Positions 9,293 through 17,221 of a DNA stretch of 22,258 bases are shown here, piece by piece. The number at the start of each line of letters is the position of its first letter. Within the stretch, counting starts at the first letter, position 1. Source of the stretch: an uncultured Clostridium sp. (GTDB lineage Bacteria; Bacillota; Clostridia; TANB77; CAG-508); assembly GCA_958413095.1 (NCBI GenBank), contig CATYUF010000030.1, forward strand, positions 1-22,258, read 5' to 3'. The notes under the pieces are model-generated. The model saw nothing but the letters and a program-made list of their open reading frames with translations, was not told the DNA's origin and searched no databases. Position numbers and translations under genes: made by a program.

Positions 9293-9512
9293 CTTTTGGG
9301 TTTCATTTACTATACTCTTTTGTTTTATAATCATTTGTTTTTTACTAAAATGACTTTTGTACTTCGAATTTTATCTTTTGTATGCTTAACTATTAATCTT
9401 TTGTTTTTTTATCTTTCGTAATTAAAATCTTTTGTAAGCTTGTCTTTCGTCATTTTTCTTTTGTGCTTTAAATATCTTTTGTACTTATTTCTTTTGTATT
9501 TTTATCTTTTGC
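9293..9512 (-). repeat. ACAAAAG repeat array between mraZ and rsmH
   Basis: About 13 copies of a 7-base motif occur in the transcribed leader, read as ACAAAAG or ACGAAAG on the minus strand. Plus-strand start positions are 9293, 9317, 9332 (degenerate), 9354, 9375, 9398, 9413, 9429, 9444, 9458, 9476, 9491 and 9506. Most intervals are 14-16 or 21-24 bases, so part of it looks like a decayed 15-base tandem repeat. It fills the 338-base gap between mraZ and rsmH, which holds no gene. Confidence 0.8.
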
Positions 9513-9534
9513 TTTTTATATAAACTTGTAAAAG

Positions 9535-9960
9535 TTATATACCTAACATTGTCATATTTGCCGCAATTTCATCTGCGGAAATATTTTCATCACATTTTAG
9601 CCATATCTCTTTATTCCATATTTCTAGTCTTGTTCCTACTCCGATTATTACTGCTTCTTTTTCTAAATTTGCTGCAACGCGTAAATTACTAGGAATTAAA
9701 AATCTTCCTTGCTTGTCCAATTCACATTCTGTTGCACCTGACAAGAAAAATCTTACAAAGTTTCTAGCATTTCTGTCTGATAGAGGTAATGCTTTTAATT
9801 TTGTTTCAAAATTCAACCACTCTTCTTGTGAAAACGCAAACAAACATCCATCTAACCCTTTTGTTACGATGAATCTTTCTCCCATATCTTGTCTTAGTTT
9901 AGCAGGCATTATTAACCTTCCTTTAACATCAAGAGAATGCTCATATTCACCTATTAGCAA
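9535..9960 (-). CDS. mraZ: MraZ, regulator of the dcw cluster
   Basis: DNA-binding protein with two MraZ/AbrB-like (SpoVT-AbrB fold) repeats, expected to form a ring-shaped oligomer that binds upstream repeats and controls its own operon. The repeats are visible as EYEHSLDVKGRLIMPAKLR at the N-terminus and ECELDKQGRFLIPSNLR in the middle. The frame extends to a GTG at 9981, but I place the start at TTG 9958-9960 (141 aa): AAGGGGTG is 8 bases upstream and the protein then begins MLIGEYEHSLD, as in the family. The operator boxes lie just upstream. Confidence 0.93.
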   Translation of the reverse strand: MLIGEYEHSLDVKGRLIMPAKLRQDMGERFIVTKGLDGCLFAFSQEEWLNFETKLKALPLSDRNARNFVRFFLSGATECELDKQGRFLIPSNLRVAANLEKEAVIIGVGTRLEIWNKEIWLKCDENISADEIAANMTMLGI

Positions 9961-9987
9961 TTGATTTTCACCCCTTTTCACAATCTA

Positions 9988-10013
9988 CCACTTTGTGCCA
10001 CTTCTCTCCACTT
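9988..10013 (-). promoter_or_regulatory. MraZ operator, three AAGTGG boxes
   Basis: AAGTGG occurs three times on the minus strand, at plus positions 9988-9993, 9998-10003 and 10008-10013, exactly 10 bp apart. A degenerate fourth copy is one turn further down. This GTGG-repeat layout matches known MraZ binding regions and lies between the -10 box and the mraZ start. Confidence 0.8.
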
Positions 10014-10020
10014 CATTTTC

Positions 10021-10049
10021 ATTGTAATATATCTTTATATATTTTTCAA
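10021..10049 (-). promoter_or_regulatory. Promoter of mraZ and the dcw cluster
   Basis: TTGAAA (10044-10049) and TACAAT (10021-10026) on the minus strand are separated by 17 bp, a good vegetative sigma-factor match. Transcription would start about 10014, at the edge of the MraZ boxes, so bound MraZ would block initiation. The rest of 10050-10442 is AT-rich divergent spacer towards the XRE gene with no gene seen. Confidence 0.65.
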
Positions 10050-10442
10050 GCCTTTTTTCAAATTTTTTTAAATATTTTATTATTTATTTTTATTTTATAT
10101 AAAAACTATATTAATAAAAATTTCTCTTCCTTCTTTTTTCATGGTTTAACTATAAAAATATTTATGCTTAATTATTTTTTAATTTTCAAACTATACATGA
10201 TAAATTAACTTTTTCTTATCATGTAAGTTATTATAATGTTTTTCTATTTATTAATTATTATATTATGGTATTTTTAATCTTTAGTATAATTTTTAATTCA
10301 TAAAATTGATATTATTATCTACACTAATCCCCTAAGATAATATTGTTAGTTTTACTTTCGCATTTTGTCATATTAATAGTTCATTTTCATTAATTAAAGT
10401 TGTTGTTATACTTTTAGTACAAATAAAATTAGGAGGAATTTT

Positions 10443-10823
10443 ATGGATAGTAATGAAAGATATTTAAGAAAAAATATTGGTAAAAAAATTAAATTAGCAA
10501 GAGCAAAAACTAATTTTACTCAAGAAAAATTAGCTGAAGAACTTTCTTTATCAACAAGATATATTAGTCAATTAGAAAGAGGTATTGCATTTGGAAGTGC
10601 AACAACTATTGTTAATCTTTGTAAAGCTTTAAATATTAGTTCAGATTTTTTATTTGATGATTTAATTGGTGTAGATGCTTCTTACTTTGATGATTTTGTT
10701 GATGATAGATTTTTGGAAGCATATATGAAATTGAATGACTATAATAAAAGTATAGTATCTGCTCTTACTAATCAATTAATAAAACTTCAAAATGATAATA
10801 AGAAAAGTAGCAAAGCTATATAA
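10443..10823 (+). CDS. XRE-family transcriptional regulator
   Basis: Protein of 126 aa with an N-terminal lambda-repressor-like helix-turn-helix at about residues 12-67, seen in GKKIKLARAKTNFTQEKLAEEL followed by STRYISQLERG and KALNISSDFLF (split here to keep it readable). The C-terminal half is short and acidic, with no recognised sensor domain. A strong AGGAGG site lies 6 bases before the ATG. It is transcribed away from mraZ and ends at its own terminator, so it is monocistronic. Its target is unknown; a housekeeping role, not part of the downstream mobile element, is likely from position. Confidence 0.88.
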   Translation: MDSNERYLRKNIGKKIKLARAKTNFTQEKLAEELSLSTRYISQLERGIAFGSATTIVNLCKALNISSDFLFDDLIGVDASYFDDFVDDRFLEAYMKLNDYNKSIVSALTNQLIKLQNDNKKSSKAI

Positions 10824-10867
10824 AAAAATTAAATGAAATACTTAATTTAAATATTTTTGTCACTCTT

Positions 10868-10910
10868 AAAGTTTTAATAAAAATATTTTTTGATTTTTTA
10901 TTAAAACTTT
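10868..10910 (+). terminator. Terminator after the XRE gene
   Basis: A perfect 15-bp inverted repeat pairs 10868-10882 with 10896-10910 (arm AAAGTTTTAATAAAA, 13-base loop), followed by TGATTTTTATT. It lies 45 bases after the XRE stop codon. Confidence 0.65.
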
Positions 10911-11057
10911 TGATTTTTATTATCAAGTTTTTACAAGATATTTTTAAATATAACATCTCCCATTAAAATTTGCATTCAATATACCATAAGACCTTTGTAA
11001 CAAAAATATATGAAATGCATATTATGTAAAAAGATATAATGGGAGGTATTATTTTTT

Positions 11058-11739
11058 ATGGCAAAAATATTAGTTTTTAATAATGATAGAGATAGAATGG
11101 AAACATATTATAGAGGCGAAGCAGAACCTATGCCATACAATACAAATGGAACATTAAGAGTACGAGAATTCAGAGGTTCAAGCAAAAGTAATATTTTATG
11201 GACAACAAAAAGAACAATGCAAAGCTGGAATAGTCAGAGATATATATTTGGAGGCCCAATACCAGTAGGATTTGCATTTAAAAGGCCATATGAAGGTGGG
11301 CATGGTAATCAAAGTCAACATTATGCAGGTGTAGCATTTGATGTAGGTCAAACTTTAAGTAGTAATAGAAGACGTGTACTTTGGAATAGTGCAAACAATT
11401 CAGGTGTATGGACTTTTGTGGAACCAATAAGTTTAACTCCTACTTGGGTACATTTTGACAAAAGATTTCGGTTCGCCTGCCTGTAGTACAGGAGGATTTC
11501 CCCAATTAAAAAGAGGAAGTGTAAGTAATTATGTATTAATAGCCCAAGATGACTTAAATACCTTAGGTTATAGTACAAATGGATTAGATGGAATATTTGG
11601 TCCTGCAACACAAAATGCAGTAAAAGCATATCAAAGAAGTAAAGGATTGGCTATTGATGGAATAGTGGGGTGTAATACTTGGAGAGCATTACAAGAAGAT
11701 GTTGTAGGAACAGGAGCTACTAATACAACCATCAATTAA
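11058..11739 (+). pseudogene. M15-type peptidase with peptidoglycan-binding domain, frameshifted
   Basis: Two overlapping frames make one protein of about 227 aa. The first (11058-11486) holds a peptidase M15/VanY-like domain, with SQHYAGVAFDV giving the zinc-ligand histidine and aspartate and WVHFD giving the second histidine. The second frame continues as FGSPACSTGG and then a peptidoglycan-binding domain of the PG_binding_1 type (DGIFGPATQNAVKAYQ, DGIVGCNTWRAL). One extra base within 11466-11469 separates them and creates a TAG at 11484-11486. It could be a real mutation or a sequencing error. No signal peptide is seen, as in many endolysin-like enzymes. Expected role is cleavage of wall peptides. 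A GGGAGG site precedes the ATG. Confidence 0.8.
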
Positions 11740-11744
11740 AAATA

Positions 11745-11787
11745 GAGACTAACTTTTAATTATATTTATACATTAAAAGTTAGTCTC
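11745..11787. terminator. Bidirectional terminator between convergent genes
   Basis: Perfect 16-bp inverted repeat, 11745-11760 with 11772-11787 (arm GAGACTAACTTTTAAT), with an 11-base loop. It sits between the plus-strand peptidase gene and the minus-strand GH94 remnant. The plus side is followed by ATTTTAG, a weak U-run. Confidence 0.7.
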
Positions 11788-11834
11788 ATTTTAGATTAAA
11801 TTATTTGTGAAAATCACCATAAAAAATTCAATAC

Positions 11835-12312
11835 CTACATTATAACCTCAATATTAAAAATCCTATTATTCCCATCTAATCTAATTCCATTTGCCACTTC
11901 ATTACCATTCAAAAATACTTTTTCCACTCCAGTATTCTTTTGATTAGGATTTTTTATTTTAATATTATATATACTATTTCCCCATTTATATCTTATCAAA
12001 TATTCTTTCCAATCCTTTGGAATACATGGTTCAAATTTCATTACTCCATTTTCAATTTTTAGTCCTAATATATATTCTATTCCTGCATCATAATACCAAC
12101 TAGCTGAACCTGTATATAATGTCCAACCACCTCTTCCTGCCAAATTACTTGCCCCATAAATATCTGCTGGCATTGAATATGGTTCTACTTTGTATTTGTT
12201 ACAAGCGTCTTTTGTCCTTGAATGTTCTATTGGATTTATCATTCTATATAATTCTAGTGCCTTATCTCCAAATCCTAACATTGTTTGAGCAATAATTACC
12301 CAACAAGCAGCG
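11835..12312 (-). pseudogene. C-terminal part of GH94 gene, split by the element
   Basis: About 158 codons encoding the C-terminal part of a glycoside hydrolase family 94 protein, of the kind in cyclic beta-1,2-glucan synthases and disaccharide phosphorylases. It starts at the junction with HAACWVIIAQ, then GDKALELYRMINPIEHSRT, YKVEPYSMPADIYG, GRGGWTLYTGSASW and the terminal KDWKEYLIRYKWG. The upstream part of the same gene lies at 22156-22258. The frame upstream of the junction is blocked by the stop codon of the recombinase gene, so no intact start exists here. Interruption is by insertion, not decay. Confidence 0.88.
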
Positions 12313-12323
12313 TGTGTGTATTG
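12311..12323 (+). other. Left attachment site of the element
   Basis: CGTGTGTGTATTG at the GH94/recombinase junction matches CATGTGTATATTG at 22154-22166 in 11 of 13 positions. The shared TGTGT (12313-12317) is the likely crossover zone. The GH94 reading frame becomes recognisable immediately to the left. Confidence 0.7.
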
Positions 12324-12341
12324 CAGTTGTGGACATTTTTT

Positions 12342-13970
12342 CTATCCTACTTTTTTCTCATATTCTTTTCTAGCACATATAAAATTATTATTTAAATCTT
12401 GTAATGGTTTAAAATTAAAATAAATATCAACTTGCTTGTCGCTATGAATTTCAATTTTTTCTATAAATTCTCTAATTATTTCTTTTGTTGGTTTCTCCAT
12501 ATTAAGAAATTCTTCTATCAAATTATCTAATCTATTATCATTTTTTGTCTTATCACTTTCGCAAGATATCTCTTCTTCAAGCTCTTTGATGTTTTGTTCA
12601 TATCCTTTAATCAATTCTTTTATTCTATTTGCATTTTTCATATATTCATCAAGTGTGATAATTCCTGCCAGTCTGTCATCATACATTACTTCCAACTTTC
12701 TAGTTTCATTGTTTATTGCTTGTTTAAAAGATTCTATTTGCTTTTTTATATTAACTTCTTTACATTGTTTTGTTTTAGTTTGTTTTGCAATTTCTTCTAG
12801 TTTTTTTGTATTGGTATATTTTTTGCAAACTTCTCTTAAAACTTCTAGCATTTGTTGTTCAAAAACTTGATAATTAAAATTGTGTGGCGAACATACATCA
12901 AATTTTCCAAACCTTCCATATCTTTGACATCTCCCATAGATATTTCCGTTTTTATCTGGACTTCTTATTCCAATATATCCTTTGCAATCATAACAATGAA
13001 GTAATCCCTTAAATAAATAATCGTTTTGTACTACTCTTGAGCCTTTAGTTGATTGAATTACTTTTTTTGCTCTTTTAAAATCTTCTTTACTTATAATCGC
13101 TTCATGCATATTCTCTACTTTTATCCAGTCTTCTTCTGGTAAATCTATAAACTTTTTAGATTTAAAACTTACCTTTTTTCTTTTTCCTTGTATAACTGTT
13201 CCTGTGTAAATTTCATTTGAAAGAATGAATCTTACTGTAGATTGTTGCCATAGTCCATAAGTTAGAGACTTTGTTCCTCTTTTTCTCTTGTTATAATCTG
13301 ATGGAATTGGAATTTTCTTTTTACTTAAGTAATCTGCTATTTGCATTGTACCGAAACCTGCTAAATATTTATCATATATTAGTTTTACAACATTTGCGGC
13401 TTCTTCATCTATTATTAAATGGTATTTATTTTCTGGATCTTTTTTATATCCATAAGGTGCTGTTCCTAAATATTCTCCAAGATTTCTTTTTGATTGTAAT
13501 ACACTATTTATTTTCTTTGATGTATCTTTTGCATACATTTCATTTAATATTGATTTAAATGGTGCTATATCATTGTTTGATGTATCATAAGCCGTATCTA
13601 TATTGTCTAATATTGCAACAAACCTTACTTCATGTTCTGGGAAATATGTTTCAATGTATAATCCTGATTGCACATAATTTCTACCTAGTCTTGATAAGTC
13701 CTTCGTGACGATCATATTGATTTTACCTACTTCAATATCTGCTATCATTCTATTAAATGCAGGTCTATCAAAACTTGTACCACTTACACCATCATCAACG
13801 TATTCTGATATAAAGTTTAGTTTGTTTTCTTTGATGTATTGCATTATCAAAGTTCTTTGGTTTCCAATACTTTCACTTTCTTGATATTTTTCTTTTTCTT
13901 CGTCTTCTCTTGAAAGCCTTATATATATGCCTACTTTATAATCAATATTATTCATTATTGTATAGCTCAC
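12342..13970 (-). CDS. Large serine recombinase (site-specific integrase)
   Basis: Protein of 542 aa. The N-terminal resolvase domain has the catalytic serine at residue 20 (YIRLSRED), DGVSGTSFDRPAFNRM and TKDLSRLGRNYVQ. A recombinase domain follows (APYGYKKDPENKYHLIIDEE, SNEIYTGTVIQGK), then a zinc ribbon at about 328-360 with CYDCKG and two later cysteines (GRCQRYGR, DVCSP), and a coiled coil near 410-470. This is the architecture of TnpX/TndX-type transposases and phage integrases. It moves DNA through a 2-base staggered cut in short att sites without a target duplication. The start is GTG 13968-13970, 5 bases after AAGGAGG. It sits at the left end of the element, 30 bases from the junction. 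Confidence 0.94.
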   Translation of the reverse strand: MSYTIMNNIDYKVGIYIRLSREDEEKEKYQESESIGNQRTLIMQYIKENKLNFISEYVDDGVSGTSFDRPAFNRMIADIEVGKINMIVTKDLSRLGRNYVQSGLYIETYFPEHEVRFVAILDNIDTAYDTSNNDIAPFKSILNEMYAKDTSKKINSVLQSKRNLGEYLGTAPYGYKKDPENKYHLIIDEEAANVVKLIYDKYLAGFGTMQIADYLSKKKIPIPSDYNKRKRGTKSLTYGLWQQSTVRFILSNEIYTGTVIQGKRKKVSFKSKKFIDLPEEDWIKVENMHEAIISKEDFKRAKKVIQSTKGSRVVQNDYLFKGLLHCYDCKGYIGIRSPDKNGNIYGRCQRYGRFGKFDVCSPHNFNYQVFEQQMLEVLREVCKKYTNTKKLEEIAKQTKTKQCKEVNIKKQIESFKQAINNETRKLEVMYDDRLAGIITLDEYMKNANRIKELIKGYEQNIKELEEEISCESDKTKNDNRLDNLIEEFLNMEKPTKEIIREFIEKIEIHSDKQVDIYFNFKPLQDLNNNFICARKEYEKKVG

Positions 13971-14069
13971 TTTTACCTCCTTCTTATGCTATTTAAAGAT
14001 AATGAGATAATATTGATACTCTTGATTTTAATTATACCATATTATCTCATTAAATACCATTATTTTACT

Positions 14070-14210
14070 TTAATTTTTCTTCAGACAATAATTTCCAAAT
14101 GCTCTTTCTATTATTCTCTCTAATGCTTCTCCTTTTTCATTAAATATAATATTTATTTTTAAATCATTTTTCTTTTTATACTTTTTCTTTTCTATCTTTT
14201 CTTCTTGCAT
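14070..14210 (-). CDS. Small basic protein upstream of the recombinase
   Basis: A 46-aa frame beginning MQEEKIEKKKYKKKND and ending in FGNYCLKKN. ATG at 14208-14210 follows AAAGGAGTGAGATTT, a strong ribosome binding site. The N-terminal half is lysine and glutamate-rich; the second half (NIIFNEKGEALERIIERAF) could form a strand and a helix. It lies 99 bases before the recombinase start on the same strand and is probably cotranscribed. Small proteins in this place are common in serine-recombinase elements and may act in excision or regulation, but I do not recognise the family. Confidence 0.65.
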   Translation of the reverse strand: MQEEKIEKKKYKKKNDLKINIIFNEKGEALERIIERAFGNYCLKKN

Positions 14211-14391
14211 AAATCTCACTCCTTTAGTTGTAATTATTTCCAAATTCTCCTTTCTTTATACAATACACTTTCTTATATCTTATAAATTCAAAAACTACAA
14301 GTGGTAAACACCCATATGAGATTTGCCCTCATTCCTCTTTTTAGAGAATCGTCCCTTTACATCACGTTAGCCAGACGAAAGTTTCATTATC
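14211..14391 (-). ncRNA. Candidate structured leader RNA of the recombinase operon
   Basis: Upstream of the 46-aa gene, 14300-14391 is richer in GC than its flanks and has several consecutive minus-strand stems. These are TCGTC/GACGA (14374-14378 with 14349-14353), CTCT/AGAG extended by ATT/AAT with one bulge (14331-14349), and ATGAG/CTCAT (14316-14320 with 14328-14332). The last two overlap at 14331-14332 and may exclude each other. A promoter-like pair at 14386-14414 would start RNA just before the first stem. I match it to no riboswitch class I know. Confidence 0.4.
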
Positions 14392-14414
14392 TGTGCTTAT
14401 AGTTTGCTATTCAA
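14386..14414 (-). promoter_or_regulatory. Putative promoter of the recombinase operon
   Basis: TTGAAT (14409-14414) and GATAAT (14386-14391) on the minus strand are separated by 17 bp. An alternative pair, TTGAAA with TATAAG, has only a 14-bp gap and is less likely. Confidence 0.45.
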
Positions 14415-14466
14415 TTTTCAATGTACTATAATAGAAAATAATTATTTGCACGTGCCATTTTCTATC

Positions 14467-14495
14467 TTGATAAAATCATTATAAAATGCTAAAAT
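14467..14495 (+). promoter_or_regulatory. Putative promoter of the plus-strand unknown gene
   Basis: TTGATA (14467-14472) and TAAAAT (14490-14495) are 17 bp apart. Transcription would begin near 14502 and give a leader of about 80 bases before the GGAGG site at 14571. Confidence 0.55.
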
Positions 14496-14584
14496 AGTGT
14501 TGTAAATACATTTTGGCAAGCCTATAGATAAATTAAAAATTGAAATAGCTATATTCTATTTTTGAAAATGGAGGAAATATTGAT

Positions 14585-15521
14585 ATGATAACTAATTTCA
14601 CACTTAAGAATAATAAAATTGTAATAAAAAATGATCGGAGAGTTTTTCGGTGCTACTCATGATTTTGAATATAATATTGGAGATAAACTTTATGAATTTG
14701 CAATAATGAGTTATGAAGATTTTGATAAATTGAAGGCAATTTATACACAATTAATAGAACTTGTATGTACTGCTAAAGAAGCAGATACTATGGATGAAAA
14801 ATTGAATTGTTTCTTTAAAATGTTTCAAATAGTTAGAGCGTGTTTAGAATTTTCTCCATATACTCATTTTTATACACAAGTCTTAATAGATATAATTGTG
14901 AAAACATATAATTTTAAAGTTTTTAGAACTGACCTATTATTTAAATCTCAAATTGGCGTTTTTATTGAGAATCCAAAATATTATGCTAAAGAATTTTATG
15001 AAGATTTAGAAGAAAATCCGTATACAATAGAACTTATACTTCACGAATTTACTGATAATATTGAAAAAGTATCAACTAAAAAACATAAGGAATATATAAA
15101 ATATTTTGAAACTATAAGAGATTTATTAATAGAAAATTTTATGGGGAAAAAGACTGATTTAAAAAAGCGATTAGAATTGATAAGCAAATATTCTAATAAC
15201 TCTATTGTAAGAAATTTAAGTACAGAAGAAAGAATATATTTATATGAGGCAAAAAGAGTTTTTGACATTCACTATCTTAATACTAATCCAGCACATGCAA
15301 TTTTCTTAGATACTAAATTTAAAACAAAATATGTATGTGATAAAAGGTTATCTCTACAAGAAAGAAGATTAGATGTAGAGGATGTAGTTAAATTAATAAA
15401 AGAAAAACAATTCAAAGAATGGTCTGAAAAAGCTAGAGAATTAAGAGATACTTATACTAATGAACAAATAGAAGATTTTAAAATAGAATTGAAGAAATTA
15501 AGTGATTTGTATTGGAAATAG
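14585..15521 (+). pseudogene. Unknown cargo gene, probable frameshift near the start
   Basis: The long frame begins at ATG 14631 and gives 296 aa, but no ribosome binding site precedes it. A strong GGAGGAAAT (14571-14579) instead serves ATG 14585-14587, whose frame reads MITNFTLKNNKIVIKNDR and stops after 25 codons. Removing one base around 14638-14641 would join the two as ...KNDREFFGATHDFEYN. So the gene is either frameshifted or starts weakly at 14631. The long part is mostly helical, has no signal peptide or membrane segment, and carries acidic and lysine-rich stretches. I do not recognise its family. It is the only large gene on the plus strand in the element, so it has its own promoter and may be an accessory or defence-type cargo; this is inference. 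Confidence 0.6.
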
Positions 15522-15570
15522 AAAAGTATACATATATTCAATTTTTCAATTTACTAATACATATACTTTT
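15522..15570 (+). terminator. Weak terminator after the plus-strand cargo gene
   Basis: AAAAGTATA (15522-15530) pairs with TATACTTTT (15562-15570), 9 bp, directly after the stop codon. The loop is long (31 bases) and no clear U-run follows. Confidence 0.35.
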
Positions 15571-15584
15571 ATAATTCATATTTA

Positions 15585-15619
15585 CTTAAAATTACTTTTA
15601 AGAAGGAATAGACTTCCTT
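15585..15619 (-). other. Two hairpins at the 3' end of the template RNA
   Basis: Two short perfect hairpins follow TR on the minus strand: AAGGAA/TTCCTT (15603-15608 with 15614-15619, 5-base loop) and CTTAAAA/TTTTAAG (15585-15591 with 15596-15602, 4-base loop). They could fold or terminate the TR-containing RNA. The sequence between 15620 and 15668 shows nothing else. Confidence 0.4.
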
Positions 15620-15680
15620 TAATATCTAATACCTATACTGTATATATTCCATAAAATATATAATCTGACTTAATATTAGA

Positions 15681-15793
15681 GCGTGGCACGAAAACCAGTG
15701 TTGTTATAGTTGTTATTAGGATTATTGTAATTGCGATAGGCGACAGGATAATTGTTTCCATTATTGTTGTAATTGCCACCGCGAATAACACGA
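15681..15793 (-). repeat. DGR template repeat (TR)
   Basis: 113 bases that align without gaps to the VR at 17320-17432 (offset 1639). Read in the target frame, TR encodes twelve asparagines (AAC/AAT codons) at variable sites, in the pattern NYNNNGNN and later NYNNPNNNYNN, typical of adenine-rich DGR templates. Similarity continues weakly beyond both ends: ACTTAATAT on the low side (15668-15676) and TTCG on the high side. It begins about 20 bases after the RT stop codon, so its RNA is probably a continuation of the avd-RT transcript. It is non-coding in itself. Confidence 0.95.
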
Positions 15794-15813
15794 TACGAAT
15801 GCCTTTTTAAAGT

Positions 15814-16827
15814 CTATCCCTCTATATAAAACATACTTTTTCTTAAATTATAAGAATCTGCATGTTTAACATAGCCTAGCCAACCTGCTATACTTCTTTG
15901 TATTTCAGGTAATGTTATTTTTCCTTCCTTTAATTGTTTTGTATATCTTTTTAGCTTTCTTTTCATTCTACATTTACTTGTATGCCTTATTTTTAGTCTT
16001 TTTTCATTAATCTTATATCCACAAAAATTAACTCCCTGTATATCTTTAAAAATTCTTGTTTTTGAGTTTAGAGTTAACTTTAAATTTTCTTTTAAAAATT
16101 TTGTTATATTATTTAAAATATCTTTTGCAATTTCTTTATTCTTACACATTATAACCATATCATCCATATATCTGTAATAATATTTGCATTTTAATTTGTG
16201 TTTAACATACTGATCTAATTCATTTAAATATATATTAGCAAACATTTGAGATGTATAATTACCTAAAGGTAGTCCTACCATGCCTTCTGTAGATAATAAA
16301 ATTTCTCTAGTTAACCATAGTAACTTTTTATCCTTCATTTTTCTTTTTAATATTTCCCAAAGTATTCTTTTGTCTATATTTTGAAAATACTTTGTAACAT
16401 CCATTTTTAATATGTAATAATTCTTCCATTTAGATTTTGCACTTCTCATTGCATTTTGAACATCTTTAGATGCTTTATGCATTCCTCTTCCTTCTATTCC
16501 AGCATATGATGTCGCCATAAATTGTGGTACAAAGTATGGCTTTATAAATTTTTCGACATACCATTGATGTACTACTCTATCCTTATATTCTGATGCCATA
16601 ATTATTCTTTCTTTTGGCTCATATATTTTAAATTTTGTGTAACCACCATGTTTGTACGTACCATTTTTTAATTTTTTCTCTAATTCTAATAATTCTTGTT
16701 CTAGTTTTAACTCAAACAATATTATTTTTTTCTTTTCTCTTTTTCCACATCTTGCTTCTTTATGTGCTTTTAGTAAATTTTCAAACGATACTGAATTGTC
16801 ATATATATTTTTAATTGTTTTAGGCAT
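15814..16827 (-). CDS. DGR reverse transcriptase
   Basis: Group-II-intron-like reverse transcriptase of 337 aa, the size of DGR enzymes. Palm motifs are in order: FKIYEPKERII, LKMDVTKYFQNIDKRIL with the first catalytic aspartate, LPLGNYTSQ at about 186-194, YMDD at 220-223, then FCGYKI. The SQ in the LPLGNYTSQ motif, where most reverse transcriptases have other residues, is a DGR feature. There is no maturase or endonuclease domain. The C-terminal basic region (CRMKRKLKRYTKQLKEG) resembles a thumb. It copies TR RNA into cDNA with errors at adenines. ATG 16825-16827 overlaps the end of the avd gene by 8 bases, and GAGGTG inside avd is its ribosome binding site, so translation is coupled. Confidence 0.95.
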   Translation of the reverse strand: MPKTIKNIYDNSVSFENLLKAHKEARCGKREKKKIILFELKLEQELLELEKKLKNGTYKHGGYTKFKIYEPKERIIMASEYKDRVVHQWYVEKFIKPYFVPQFMATSYAGIEGRGMHKASKDVQNAMRSAKSKWKNYYILKMDVTKYFQNIDKRILWEILKRKMKDKKLLWLTREILLSTEGMVGLPLGNYTSQMFANIYLNELDQYVKHKLKCKYYYRYMDDMVIMCKNKEIAKDILNNITKFLKENLKLTLNSKTRIFKDIQGVNFCGYKINEKRLKIRHTSKCRMKRKLKRYTKQLKEGKITLPEIQRSIAGWLGYVKHADSYNLRKSMFYIEG

Positions 16828-17188
16828 ATTTCTTCACCTCTAGAGATTTAATAAGTCCTCCTAAAATTTTTCCGATTTCAGCTAGTAACTCGTTGCTATG
16901 TTTGTATTTCTTTTCATCTATCCATTTTTGATTATACATGATTCTTATACAAATTCTTTGATAATATATATTACTATCAACAATGTTATATACTGATAAT
17001 CTTTTATTCTTATCTATTTTACTTGCTAAAAGAATATTCTTCATCATTTCATACATACTTGTTTTTACTTCTGTTCCTATACTAAATTTTTCTGTTCTTG
17101 GAAGTTTAAGTAATATTGTAAGCATATATTCAATATATTTTTCTATTTTCACTATTATTACAAATCTGTTATCTTTGCTTTTCTCCAT
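16820..17188 (-). CDS. avd: Avd-like DGR accessory four-helix protein
   Basis: I take ATG 17186-17188, 11 bases after AGGAG, giving 122 aa; an open frame continues upstream to 17248 but its extra residues are hydrophobic and unlike the family. The protein is helical and basic with no membrane segment, and contains FSIGTEVKTSMYEMMKNIL, the four-helix-bundle pattern of Avd proteins. In known DGRs Avd forms a pentamer that binds the reverse transcriptase and template RNA and is needed for mutagenic retrohoming. The gene lies between the target gene and RT and overlaps RT by 8 bases. Confidence 0.85.
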   Translation of the reverse strand: MEKSKDNRFVIIVKIEKYIEYMLTILLKLPRTEKFSIGTEVKTSMYEMMKNILLASKIDKNKRLSVYNIVDSNIYYQRICIRIMYNQKWIDEKKYKHSNELLAEIGKILGGLIKSLEVKKYA

Positions 17189-17221
17189 CTTTATATCAAC
17201 TCCTATTAAAAAATATATAAA

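Noticed and set aside
9293..9512. CRISPR array
   Set aside because: The repeated motif is only 7 bases with irregular 14-24 base spacing and no unique spacers of constant length; no cas genes are present.
11348..11629. Minus-strand frame opposite the peptidase gene
   Set aside because: Shadow of the M15/PG-binding gene, with no ribosome binding site.
15814..16827. Group II intron or retron reverse transcriptase
   Set aside because: No maturase or endonuclease domain and no intron RNA domains are seen; the adjacent TR/VR pair and Avd identify a DGR.
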